64,000 nt of DNA from positions 19,945,768-20,009,767 of the forward strand of contig OX459100.1 of NCBI GenBank assembly GCA_949775045.1, read 5' to 3'. The notes beneath the pieces were generated by a model, which ran no database searches, was not told the DNA's origin, and worked only from the letters and a program-made list of their open reading frames with translations. The position numbers and the translations under genes were made by a program. The DNA is from Metridium senile (lineage: Eukaryota; Cnidaria; Anthozoa; Actiniaria; Metridiidae). Each line of letters begins with the position of its first letter. Position 1 is the stretch's first letter. Positions 23,723 to 35,626 of this stretch are shown here, in pieces.

Positions 23723-26337
23723 ATGTATCAATTCTTTATAAAAACCGTTACAGTAGTAGCAGTGATTGTTGTTATGATATGTGATGTACAATCAAACGAG
23801 ATTCGAGAAGAGATTGTTGAAAAAAGAGGACAAACATTGGCGGATGTGATCAAAGAGTTGAACGAGCTGAAAAAGAAGTAAGCTACTTTGTTGTATTATT
23901 ACTCTCAGTGAATATAAATCTTGATGACATTTCTTTTTTATTGATAGGGTACATGGCATTGTGTCAAGACGTGTGCTCGTATTGCGAGGTATAATTAATG
24001 AGCCAATCAGTTAAAGAGTACGGTACTTGATTGATGATGATATTTATTAAAAGAGGAACAGTAATAGATTGATCTAAATGATATCCTTAATTTAATGCAC
24101 AGTTTTCGAGGATAAAGTTATTAAAGTCACCTATTTATATATAATTATGCACAATACTTGATTTTTGATAGTATTTGACAATTACTTCCTGTGCGTTTTG
24201 ACAGGTAGAGATGGTCGTGATGGAAAAGGACAACAAGGACCACCAGGTATACTACCATCTTTATCATTGTTACCACTATCATAACCATTTTCACATATTT
24301 TTATCGCCATGGTTTTAAAATTGACATGGCTATGTCTATTAATGTTTGATATTACTTCCTGCAGGTAGAGATGGTCGTGATGGAAAAGACGGTAAACCAG
24401 GACCATCAGGTACTAGAATATTATATTTATCATCACTACCATTATCAGAATTAATCATCCTTATGATCTTTATCATCATCATTATCAAGAACAACATCAT
24501 CATTATCATCGTTGCTTTGTATTCTTACCTGAGCAAAGAGATATCCCTCATCAATGTAGAACAAACGTCTGGTTCTTCTGATCAACTGGAAAAACACCCT
24601 TAGGGTTAGATCGTAATTTATCATGTCTAAAAGAGGGGAGAGAAACAGGGATCATAATATCCTTTCTCACAAACTTTTTACCATTTTTCTCCCTTCTCCC
24701 TATTTTTTTCGACCATTTTTCCCTCCTCCCTGATTTGCTTTGTTCTTTCTAAATAAAAGCCATTGAGGGTATTCATTAGAGTGCAAATGGTACAAACTTG
24801 AACTATTTTATAGTTTGCATGTATTTCAGAGATAAGCTGTTCGCATAAAATGGCCCAAATAATATTACAATCAGTTATATATAGTTCAATAATTAATTAG
24901 GTAAAATCGACCGATTCCCCCTCCTCCCTTTACATTTTAATTCTCCCTCCTCCCTCTAGTTTTACCTCTTTTTCAGCCAATTAAACTTTTTGTTAAGTAA
25001 GATATATTGATGATTTTGTTACAAAACGTTTAACTTGCTTCACGAAATATAAAGAACTTGTTTGGTTTTTGTTTTGTATGACATGGTAGGTCCATCAGGC
25101 AAGCACGGTGCTAGAGGACCTCCCGGGCGAAGTGGCGGTGGAGTCGAGTACATTCGATGGGGAAAGACATCATGTCCTGTTGGTGCTGACTTCGTCTACA
25201 AGGGTTAGTTTACTAATCATCTAATTGTTGTGTAGAGATATATAAGAGAGATTCCAAGGTCAGATACAAAATCGAATCAAGAAACATTTATTTCTTATCC
25301 ATTATTACTAAAGAATTAGAAAAGAGCCGGACTGTTTTCACATCCCGATGGTGCACATAACAAACTAGATTTGTTAACAAAGATTACTCCAGGTATACCA
25401 GCGTATCTACTTTGCTAAAAAAACCTTAACAGGCCTACATTAGAATCTATCATCCTTATCACTAACTCTACACCTTCTCTTGATTCCTTTAAAATAAAGC
25501 TGTATAACAGACCAAATACATGTAACCTATGTCAATGTTAGTGAATTCATGAATGTCATATGTTTGGTTAAGCACTAACTTGGTTTATACAGCTTTAGAG
25601 AGTGCACATTACATAGTAAATCATTGTAAAACTCATTGAGGCGATATGATTTGAAATAAGCTATCTTATTGATAAGCACATGCACATTACTTAATTAACT
25701 GACTGTAATAATATGACATCCCGATGGTGCACATTACAATCCCTAAGTGCACACTACATATAGTAAATCATAATTAATTATAGAGCAAATGGGAGATTTG
25801 AAATGCGTTATCTTATTGATAAGCACATGCACATTAACTGACTGTAATATTTTGCCAGGTCGTATTGGTGGAGGGTTCTACGACCACACTGGTGGAGGCT
25901 CCAACTACATCTGTCTTCCTATGAATCCCAAGTACCTGAACTACAGACCAGGTGACCAAAATGATGCGTATATTTACGGTGCAGAATACCAAGTCGATCC
26001 GTTCAATCCATTTTCCAAAAGCAATCTCCAAGATCATGACGCCCCGTGTGTTGCGTGCCATGTCAAAATAAGAAGCTCCAAGCTAATGGTCCCGGCAACT
26101 TACGAGTGTCCCTCGGGATGGACCCGCGAGTATTATGGCTATCTGATGGCAGAGAAGTATAGTCATACGCATTCTACGGAATACATATGTGTTGACCAAG
26201 ATGTAGAATCAGTGCCAGGAAGCAAAGCGAACCGTAATGGCGCCTTGCTGTACCCCGTGGCAGGTAGGTGTGGCTCGCTACCATGCCACCCGTATGTCCA
26301 AGACAGAGAGTTGACATGCGTAGTATGTACCAAGTAG
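23723..26337 (+). CDS. G4: short-chain collagen C4-like protein, class A
   Basis: Complete 291-aa secreted short collagen. Exons: 23723-23877, 23948-23988, 24205-24246, 24365-24409, 25090-25203, 25859-26337 (876 nt, in frame). Residues 1-24 are a signal peptide (hydrophobic TVTVVAVIVVMIC). Heptad positions are L39, V42, L46, L49, V53, I56. Collagen starts at G66: GRDGRDGKGQQGPP (one residue short), GRDGRDGKDGKPGPS, GPSGKHGARGPPGRSGGG. The C4-like domain (about 113-291) has ten Cys. It forms a 7.4-kb tandem duplication with G5. Intron 5 has lost the usual TTGATATTCTAG acceptor and uses TTTTGCCAG. As a result exon 6 is open upstream to an in-frame ATG at 25789, giving a possible alternative 182-codon ORF. 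Confidence 0.92.
24630..24959. repeat. Dispersed pyrimidine-rich repeat in G4 intron 4
   Basis: Same repeat as at 1304-1622, between AGAGGGGAGAG and CTCCCTCCTCCCTCTAG. Identical by eye to the G5 copy at about 32039-32368. Confidence 0.55.
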
Positions 26338-26468
26338 ATGACATCAAGTTCTTCGAATGACCGGACTGACTACTCAAACCTAAACCCTTGACTACCAGCA
26401 TGATATAGTTACATGTTGTTAAAATACATAAGTAAATGAGAATTGTAGTGATTAAAGATAATGTCGTT

Positions 26469-26474
26469 AATAAA
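26469..26474 (+). terminator. G4 poly(A) signal (AATAAA)
   Basis: AATAAA in the conserved family 3' UTR, 132 nt after the stop. Confidence 0.6.
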
Positions 26475-26813
26475 CCATATGATAAAGATCAGTATGTGTA
26501 TTTATTTGTGTGCAGTATATATATTTACAGAAAAATATAGCTAAACCTATCAAAGTATCAAGCATAAAAAGCAAGCTGTTTTAAGTGTCAAAATATCGCA
26601 ACAAAAATAAGGATTTTGGTAATTCACGAATATATTATTTAGGATCTTTTGTTAATTTTTATGACTAATAAGACTTTTTTATTGACCCTACGGAAACTCT
26701 ATGAAAACCCTATGAATACGTTACCTACCAAAATTATGTACTATAGCCTAGGTATTGACCAAAGCTTAGAAATAATATGATAATAAAATCAATCCGGTTT
26801 GTATGTGGCGAAT

Positions 26814-27009
26814 CAGTGGCGGATCTATAGGGGTGGTGAATAGGGTGGCTAGCCACCCCCCCCCCCCCCCCCTCCCATTTTTGCTCCGCTTCCTACTTTT
26901 TATTGTGTTTTATTTGATGAGTAACATATGAGCAATGTCCAAATGCAAAAATATACGCTTCAAATCCCCCCCCCCCCCCCCCCCCCTAAAATATTCCTAT
27001 GACCGCGAC
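26814..27009. mobile_element. hAT-like MITE
   Basis: Starts CAGTGGCGGATCTATAGG, a terminus typical of hAT elements; the right end reads CCTATGACCGCGAC(TG), an imperfect inverted copy. TGGCGAAT at 26806-26813 and 27010-27017 gives an 8-bp target duplication. The uninterrupted site TGTGGCGAATATATCG is seen after G3 and G5. The interior has two long poly-C tracts and no coding capacity. Confidence 0.7.
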
Positions 27010-28140
27010 TGGCGAATATATCAACGCGCGGTGAGGAACACCTGGGTGATTTTGCTTCTATAAGGAAAACAAGCAAATGAGCCGATTTTCGATGTTTGAA
27101 GCACAATAACTCAAAAAAACGAAGGATGACACCCATTTTTTCCCCCCACTTTTTTTAAGCCCTCGAAAACGACAAAAAGCGGCCATTTTGTTCGAGACGT
27201 GCAGTCTTTTTTCTCCAAAAAAGGTAATTATTTTCACGTTTTGTGTCAAAAAATCGCTTCATCTCCAAATATTATGAGTTTCAAAAACATTTTATGGCCT
27301 TCTTTTATTATGACTGGCATTTTTTACTTATTTTCTGTCTTGTTTTTGCCACCAAGACATTCCGTCACGCAGCTTTCGAAAAATGCCGAAATTGCCGACT
27401 TTAAACATGAGCGATAGGATACATGAAGTTCGTGAACGAAGACATAATTTGCTTTAAAACTAATATAGAACATATACTAAAGTATGAGTAAATGAACTAT
27501 TTACCTGTAGATTGACTTTATTCCTTTTATCGTACTCGAATTGTATTTTAAAAATGGCGCCTTCAATAAATTTAATTTTATACAGGCCTAGTCTCTCACG
27601 GACTTTAAGCATATTACGTCATACATTCGCCCGTCGAAACTATATCTACACTGGGTAGGAACCTCCATCAAGGTTGCCATGATACATCCAATCACACAGC
27701 TCTTATAACAAAAGGCTATTGTTTAAGCTTTCGTACCATGCTTGTAAGACAAAAAATACGACTCTCTTATCTCGGAATGGTCATAAATTGACAGCAAACT
27801 ACTTTCTTGAGGGGGAGGGTTGTAATATTTACAGGGGAGGACTAAAGTTTTTGTGTGATACTTCCGCTGCTGTTCCCGGCTCTGTTAACAACAAATATGC
27901 TAAAAGAATAGGTAAAATGCTCTTAAAGAATGCTTAAATTCATTCGGGTGAAGCTAGTAAGGGAAAATTATTTTTTTGCTGTTACAAAATGTGTACAGAA
28001 ATGTGTTGTAAAGGGAAATACGAGAAGGTGAATCATGATTAATGATGATATTTGTTTTTCTGGTTATCAACTATAGTCATCATCTAGCTACGAATGTACA
28101 GAATGCAAATTTTGTACAAACTAATCAAGAGTGAGACTCA

Positions 28141-28337
28141 GGCCTCGTCTACATGAATCCGATCCGGCTGAAACCGCATAGAAATATTTGCGTCCACACG
28201 AATCCGCGTATCCGGAGGATTCAAGTAAAAGTATGCGGTTTCGGTGACCGGATTCACTGGATTCGTGTGGACGATAGGCCGATTCGCATCAAAAAGTATG
28301 CGGTTTCAAAAGTATCCGGATCCGTGTAAACGGGGTC
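28141..28337. mobile_element. MITE with GGCCTCGTCTACA-type termini
   Basis: Nested in the composite insertion. The left end GGCCTCGTCTACATGAATCC is an imperfect inverted copy of the right end (...GGATCCGTGTAAACGGGGTC). The interior repeats GAAACCGCATA and TATGCGGTTTC in inverted order. A truncated second copy of the left half lies at about 28730-28822. Confidence 0.6.
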
Positions 28338-28729
28338 TCAGAGGCACTGATTGTTCATCCAGGCTTTGTTTAGTGTTTTCTATGAACAATACAGTAGTTT
28401 CACATAAACCGCTTCTTGAATGCTAATGTGTTTCTTATATATTCTAATGAGGTCGTTGACAAGAAATATAACGAATTCACGTGCATACGTTGTTACAATA
28501 TAAAAAACCGTCAACTTTAGAAAGAAAGACGTTAATTGTGTTTACATTAGCCTTTTTTGCTTTACCACTATTTTCGACTTCTTGCACTTTTAAAACAATA
28601 GGCGAGATGAAAGATTGTACGGAATGTGAACATCTTTAGATTTTGAACAAAAGATGCTTGTATTTCATTGTTGTTGAACAATAGTTGTAGTCGGGTCATA
28701 ACCTCAACATACGCAAGTGTTGCGCATTA

Positions 28730-28822
28730 GGCCTCGTCTACACGAATCCGATCCTGCTGAAACCGCATAGAAATATTTGCGTCCACACGAATCCGCGTAT
28801 CCGGAGAATTCAAGTAAAAGTA
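28730..28822. mobile_element. Truncated copy of the GGCCTCGTCTACA MITE
   Basis: Matches 28141-28233 almost base for base (GGCCTCGTCTACACGAATCC..., AAATATTTGCGTCCACACG), then stops abruptly. Confidence 0.6.
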
Positions 28823-29311
28823 ACGTACATTAACTCAGAACAAATTTTTAAATTTAGCCCACCCTAGAACATTGCATGGCACATTGCCTTATATGGAAGA
28901 TTGCATAGCAAAGTTCTTACAGCATAGCACGAAAGCCGAGTTAAGACTTCCTACCCAGTGTAGTTATAGCTTCGAGGGGCGAATGTATGACGTAATATGC
29001 TTATAGTCCGTGATATTTTAAATACAACTCGAAGGATTTCGAAGGAATAGAGTCAAACACCCGGGGTCAAACAACAGGTAAGTAGTTCATTTATTCATAC
29101 TTTTTATATGTTCCATATTAGTTTTGAAGCAAATAATGTCTTCCTTCACGAACTTCATGTATCCTATCGCTCATGCTTTAAGGCGATTTTGCTCGAAAAC
29201 AACGACGGTGACCCTAAATTTTTTTAGCTTATTTGATGTGTCTTATTTAGTTTGATCAACTGGCAAAGTCTCAGGAAATTGACATTTACTTTGCTTTTTC
29301 CCGCGAACGTC

Positions 29312-30240
29312 CTTAAGGTGTCTCGATACAGTTTTGTGATTACCATACCAAGTATTTTAAATCGTTCATAATGTTATGTACATGGGATCGTTTTCAATTT
29401 TCACCACTGATAAGGTAAATTTTAAAGTTTAAGTTGTAACGGTGTTAATGTTGTTAAACTTAATATAAGCAATACAAAGTTAAAGAGAAAACACGAGAAT
29501 TTAAAAGAATTGTGCGCCAATCTCATGTTATTTAGAAAAAACTATTCCATCCTGTTCAACTATAATATATGATAACCAAAATATTACTGTAGTAAAGTTT
29601 CAAATAGATATACATAGTTGATCTCGAGAAAATAGCGCCAACATTTTAAAATCTCTGTTTTACATGTACATGCCATGTATACGCCAAGTTGATTGTCCAC
29701 AAAACATTACATCTGCCTCATTTTCGTATTTCTAGTATTTTTATCAAGATAGTTTGGTTTGTCGTTGATCTAATCATTTTCTCTAATATTGTAGTTTATA
29801 AGTGAAAACATAGGACATTTAAGACTTCTCCATTTTCGGTTTATAAACCATCTTCATTGCCACCGTTTGCATAACTACTCGACAGACTAAAGTCTTGAAT
29901 GGGAATGTGTCCAATAGACTACAAACATTTCAGCCCATTTCTGTGATTGTATGACAACTTGCCGGGCTTCCTTTCCACAGGAACCCCGAGAGCGAAAAAA
30001 TACAAGCGAGAGCTGCGAAGGCAACTTTTCCGGTAGCTATATTGCCGCAAGTAAATTAGAATAACAAAATACTTTGTTGTGCTATTATATATATTGTTTA
30101 GTTTTGCCCAGTAAACAGACCTCAGGTCATGCAGCATTATATTTTATTTTTACTTAAACTTTGTTTAGGAAGGAATAACATAAATTAGAATAACAAAATG
30201 CTTTTTTGTGCGATTATATATATTTGGGGTGGCTAATGTA
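29312..30240. repeat. Conserved intergenic module before G5
   Basis: Resumes the post-gene sequence at CTTAAGGTGTCTCG, then the module (about 29.70-30.04 kb) with an uninterrupted GCTGCGAAGGC junction, one 129-bp unit from about 30054, and a partial unit. No gene; the reverse-strand ORF at 29919 is a shadow. Confidence 0.65.
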
Positions 30241-31131
30241 AAGGGTTGTTTGTTTAAGAATGGTTTGTTCTTGACGATATAATTATTTAATTATTTAATT
30301 TTAGGTATATTTGAGTGCATACCATATACATTTAGCATATATATTTATACAGCGCTAATTTCTAATAGTAAACTATATTTTATTAAATTATATTACTATG
30401 TATGATATATTAAACAAACAAGTCAGTTCATTTCTATTAATTCTCTACCCCAAGGTTTTTACTGAGTTTTATTTGTATTTACACAAATAAATATATATGG
30501 ATATTAACAATACAATATTTTGGTGTTAGGATATCTGAAATAGTGTAAAACTAATCAAAGTCAGATAGACCCTAGTACAATAAATATTATGTAAAACTAT
30601 ATACTTAAATTGGGTCAATGCACGAAGTGGCAAAACAACAAATAAATTTACAACAAGTAGAAATGATAAAGAGAACGAGAATTATTAAAAAAATGAGAAG
30701 TATGAGTGTCTATTAATTTTCAATGAATGAATTGGAGCGGTTTTTTTAAAGCTTTTTTTAGAAACTATAGATTTGCTAGACTTAGAAATCGAATTTCACA
30801 TTTCAAGACAATTAAATCTTAAATTAAATTTCCCATAATTATTACGAATTTGTGGTGAGAGGGATGTCCAAGAGAAGCTAATCTAGTATTGTATGAGTGA
30901 ATATAAAGAACAAAAATTATACAAAACCAAAGCTGTTTCAGAAAATATTAAAATTAGATAGTTTCAGGAGTTTGATTTGAAATATGGTAATTTGCATTAA
31001 CAAGAAATAACGTGTTTTTGTTGTTTTACAGACAGTATTTGTGGAATAGAAATAGGCATTAGCATTCTAAACAGATCATTTCACTGTAAACACATTTCGG
31101 GTAACATACTTGTTAAAGAACTTGATGCACA
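30241..31131 (+). promoter_or_regulatory. Conserved upstream region of G5
   Basis: Aligns with the 880 bp upstream of G4 and G6, diverging slightly around 30.75-30.85 kb. Promoter role inferred from position and conservation among paralogues only. Confidence 0.4.
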
Positions 31132-33746
31132 ATGTATCAATTCTTTATAAAAACCGTTACAGTAGTAGCAGTGATTGTTGTTATGATATGTGATGTACAA
31201 TCAAACGAGACTCGAGAAGAGATTGTTGAAAAAAGAGGACAAACATTGGCGGATGTGATCAAAGAGTTGAACGAACTGAAAAAGAAGTAAGCTACTTTGT
31301 TGTATTATTACTATCAGTGAATATAGATCTTGATGACATTTCTTTTTTATTGATAGGATACATGGCATTGTGTCAAGACGTGTGCTCGTATTGCGAGGTA
31401 TAATTAATGAGCCAATCAGTTAAAGAGTACGGTACTTGATTGATGATGATATTTATTAAAAGAGGAACAGTAATAGATTGATCTAAATGATATCCTTAAT
31501 TTAATGCACAGTTTTCGAGGATAAAGTTATTAAAGTCACCTATTTATATATAATTATGCACAATACTTGATTTTTGATAGTATTTGACAATTACTTCCTG
31601 TGCGTTTTGACAGGTAGAGATGGTCGTGATGGAAAAGGACAACAAGGACCACCAGGTATACTACCATCTTTATCATTGTTACCACTATCATAACCATTTT
31701 CACATATTTTTATCGCCATGGTTTTAAAATTGACATGGCTATGTCTATTAATGTTTGATATTACTTCCTGCAGGTAGAGATGGTCGTGATGGAAAAGACG
31801 GTAAACCAGGACCATCAGGTACTAGAATATTATATTTATCATCACTACCATTATCAGAATTAATCATCCTTATGATCTTTATCATCATCATTATCAAGAA
31901 CAACATCATCATTATCATCGTTGCTTTGTATTCTTACCTGAGCAAAGAGATATCCCTCATCAATGTAGAACAAACGTCTGGTTCTTCTGATCAACTGGAA
32001 AAACACCCTTAGGGTTAGATCGTAATTTATCATGTCTAAAAGAGGGGAGAGAAACAGGGATCATAATATCCTTTCTCACAAACTTTTTACCATTTTTCTC
32101 CCTTCTCCCTATTTTTTTCGACCATTTTTCCCTCCTCCCTGATTTGCTTTGTTCTTTCTAAATAAAAGCCATTGAGGGTATTCATTAGAGTGCAAATGGT
32201 ACAAACTTGAACTATTTTATAGTTTGCATGTATTTCAGAGATAAGCTGTTCGCATAAAATGGCCCAAATAATATTACAATCAGTTATATATAGTTCAATA
32301 ATTAATTAGGTAAAATCGACCGATTCCCCCTCCTCCCTTTACATTTTAATTCTCCCTCCTCCCTCTAGTTTTACCTCTTTTTCAGCCAATTAAACTTTTT
32401 GTTAAGTAAGATATATTGATGATTTTGTTACAAAACGTTTAACTTGCTTCACGAAATATAAAGAACTTGTTTGGTTTTTGTTTTGTATGACATGGTAGGT
32501 CCATCAGGCAAGCACGGTGCTAGAGGACCTCCCGGGCGAAGTGGCGGTGGAGTCGAGTACATTCGATGGGGAAAGACATCATGTCCTGTTGGTGCTGACT
32601 TCGTCTACAAGGGTTAGTTTACTAATCATCTAATTGTTGTGTAGAGATATATAAGAGAGATTCCAAGGTCAGATACAAAATCGAATCAAGAAACATTTAT
32701 TTCTTATCCATTATTACTAAAGAATTAGAAAAGAGCCGGACTGTTTTCACATCCCGATGGTGCACATAACAAACTAGATTTGTTAACAAAGATTACTCCA
32801 GGTATACCAGCGTATCTACTTTGCTAAAAAAACCTTAACAGGCCTACATTAGAATCTATCATCCTTATCACTAACTCTACACCTTCTCTTGATTCCTTTA
32901 AAATAAAGCTGTATAACAGACCAAATACATGTAACCTATGTCAATGTTAGTGAATTCATGAATGTCATATGTTTGGTTAAGCACTAACTTGGTTTATACA
33001 GCTTTAGAGAGTGCACATTACATAGTAAATCATTGTAAAACTCATTGAGGCGATATGATTTGAAATAAGCTATCTTATTGATAAGCACATGCACATTACT
33101 TAATTAACTGACTGTAATAATATGACATCCCGATGGTGCACATTACAATCCCTAAGTGCACACTACATATAGTAAATCATAATTAATTATAGAGCAAATG
33201 GGAGATTTGAAATGCGTTATCTTATTGATAAGCACATGCACATTAACTGACTGTAATATTTTGCCAGGTCGTATTGGTGGAGGGTTCTACGACCACACTG
33301 GTGGAGGCTCCAACTACATCTGTCTTCCTATGAATCCCAAGTACCTGAACTACAGACCAGGTGACCAAAATGATGCGTATATTTACGGTGCAGAATACCA
33401 AGTCGATCCGTTCAATCCATTTTCCAAAAGCAATCTCCAAGATCATGACGCCCCGTGTGTTGCGTGCCATGTCAAAATAAGAAGCTCCAAGCTAATGGTC
33501 CCGGCAACTTACGAGTGTCCCTCGGGATGGACCCGCGAGTACTATGGCTATCTGATGGCAGAGAAGTATAGTCATAAGCATTCTACGGAATACATATGTG
33601 TTGACCAAGATGTAGAAGCAGTGCCAGGAAGCAAAGCAGACCGTAATGGCGCCTTGCTGTACCCCGTGGCAGGTAGGTGTGGCTCGCTACCATGCCACCC
33701 GTATGTCGAAGGAAGAGAGTTGACATGCGTAGTATGTACCAAGTAG
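31132..33746 (+). CDS. G5: short-chain collagen C4-like protein, class A
   Basis: Complete 291-aa protein with the same architecture as G4. Exons: 31132-31286, 31357-31397, 31614-31655, 31774-31818, 32499-32612, 33268-33746 (876 nt), every exon start exactly 7,409 bp beyond its G4 counterpart. It differs from G4 in exon 1 (NETREE instead of NEIREE), exon 2 (Ile instead of Val at residue 53) and several codons in the second half of exon 6 (SHKHS, DVEAV, KADRNG, YVEGRE). From exon 3 to the middle of exon 6, introns included, the two look identical by eye. It shares the TTTTGCCAG acceptor and the upstream in-frame ATG (33198). Ten Cys retained, no lesion. Confidence 0.92.
32039..32368. repeat. 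Dispersed pyrimidine-rich repeat in G5 intron 4
   Basis: Same repeat and same position as in G4 (24630-24959). Confidence 0.55.
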
Positions 33747-33872
33747 ATGACATCAAGTTCTTCGAATGACCAGAGTGACTACTCAAACCCTTGACTACCA
33801 GCATGATATAGTTACATGTTGTTAAAATACATAAGTAAATAAGAAATTGTAGTGATTAAAGATAATGTCGTT

Positions 33873-33878
33873 AATAAA
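33873..33878 (+). terminator. G5 poly(A) signal (AATAAA)
   Basis: AATAAA in the conserved 3' UTR, 127 nt after the stop. Confidence 0.6.
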
Positions 33879-34355
33879 CCATATGATAAAGATCAGTATG
33901 TGTATTTATTTGTATGCAGTATATATATTTACAGAAAAATATAGCTAAACCTATCAAAGTAAGCATAAAAAGCAAGCTGTTTTAAGTGTCAAAACATCGC
34001 AACAAAAATCAGGATTTTGGTAATTCACGAATATATTATTTAGGATCTTTTGTTAATTTTTATGACTAATAAGACTTTTTTATTGACCCTATGGAAACTC
34101 TATGAAAACCCTATTTACCAAAATACCATGTACTATAGCCTAGGTATTGACAAAAGCTAAGAAATAATAAGATATTCAAATCAAACCGGTTTGTATGTGG
34201 CGAATATATCGTACGATATTACAGATTGAAAAGCTTAAGGTGTCTCGATACAGTTTTGAGATTACCATACCAAGCATTTTAAATCGTTCATAATGTTATG
34301 TACATGGAATAGTTTCTAATTTTCACTACTACGGGCTAGTTAATTAAGGTTTCAC

Positions 34356-34357
<2 letters not shown>

Positions 34358-34430
<73 letters not shown>

Positions 34431-34478
34431 TATCAATCAACCAATCAATTAAACAATCAATCAATCAATCAATCAATG

Positions 34479-34528
<50 letters not shown>

Positions 34529-34541
34529 CCAATCAATTAAT
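34358..34541. repeat. (CAAT)n microsatellite after G5
   Basis: Longest of the post-gene tetranucleotide runs, nearly pure TCAA over its first 70 bp. Confidence 0.9.
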
Positions 34542-34879
34542 TTATTAAAGTCATAACGTGGGATAAGGTTGCCCTTACATCCGAACCAAAAGCTCATGTA
34601 TAAAACTTATGAATTTTAAAAATTTTAACGGTGTACATTTTGTTCAGTTTATTATACGCAATACAAAGTTAAAGAGAAAACACCAGAATTAAAAGGAATT
34701 GCGCGCCAATCTGATGTTATTTAGAAAAAAACTATTGCATCCTGTTCAACTATAATATATGATAACCAAAATATTACTGTAGTAAAGTTTCAAATAGATA
34801 TACACAGTTGATGTCCAGAAAATAGCGCCAACATTTTAAAATCTCTGTTTTACATGTACATGCCATGTATACGCCCAAG

Positions 34880-35231
34880 TTGATTGTCCACAAAACATTA
34901 CATATGGCTCATTTTCGTATTTCTAGTATTTTTATCAAGATAGTTTGGTTTGTCGTTGATCTAATCATTTTCTCTAATATTGTACTTTAAGTAAAATAAT
35001 GATAAATTAAAGACTTGTCTATTTTCGGTATATAAACCATCTTCATTGCCACCGTTTTCATAACTACTCGACAGACTAAAGTCTTGATTGGGAATGTGTC
35101 CAATAAACTACAAACATTTCAGCCCATTTCTGTGATTGTATGATAACTGACCGGGCTTCCTTTCCACAGGAACCCCGAAAGCGAATAAATACAAGCGAGA
35201 GCTGCGAAGGCAATTTCTCCGGTAGCTATTG
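34880..35231. repeat. Conserved intergenic module after G5
   Basis: Same module as at 2985 and 22290, with an uninterrupted GCTGCGAAGGCAATT junction. It is broken at GCTATTG by the element that starts at 35232. Confidence 0.65.
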
Positions 35232-35626
35232 CATAGGCAGCCCAACTACTCCTTTCGAGGATTTTTTTATTTTTAAATAAAGATTCAATGGAAAAAAATG
35301 CGCGCGACTCTTTTGGTTTCTTTGTTTGGCGCGCGCTTGTAGTCTTTGGGTTTCCTGTGGCGCGCTTGTAGATTATGGGGTTCCTGTGGTCAATCCCGCG
35401 GGATACAAGTATATATTGTGACAAGTTATGAAACACGGTCACGTGATAAATCACAATTTCGCTACTATCTCATCACCTAAAAGACGAATCAATGATTTTT
35501 CTACGAATATGTAAACAAATCATCTATCTCCAGATAACTTACCAGTTTGAGTCTTCAATCTTTATTATATGACGAGAATTTCCTCTTGGACGCTCAAACT
35601 CGCGATGGATCGATGTGTGCCCCAGG

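Larger units (their letters stand above)
27023..29311. mobile_element. Composite inverted-repeat insertion downstream of G4
   Basis: Relative to the post-G3 and post-G5 sequence, about 2.3 kb is inserted here and about 35 bp of the original is missing. Two arms are inverted copies: about 27402-27661 against 28949-29180 (both include GCATATTACGTCATACATTC and ACACTGGGTAGGA). ORFs at 27058 (-), 27199 and 27719 show no recognisable domain. The outer ends (AACGCGCGG at left, CCGCGAACG at right) are not clear inverted repeats. It may be a large non-autonomous element inside another insertion; family unassigned. Confidence 0.6.
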
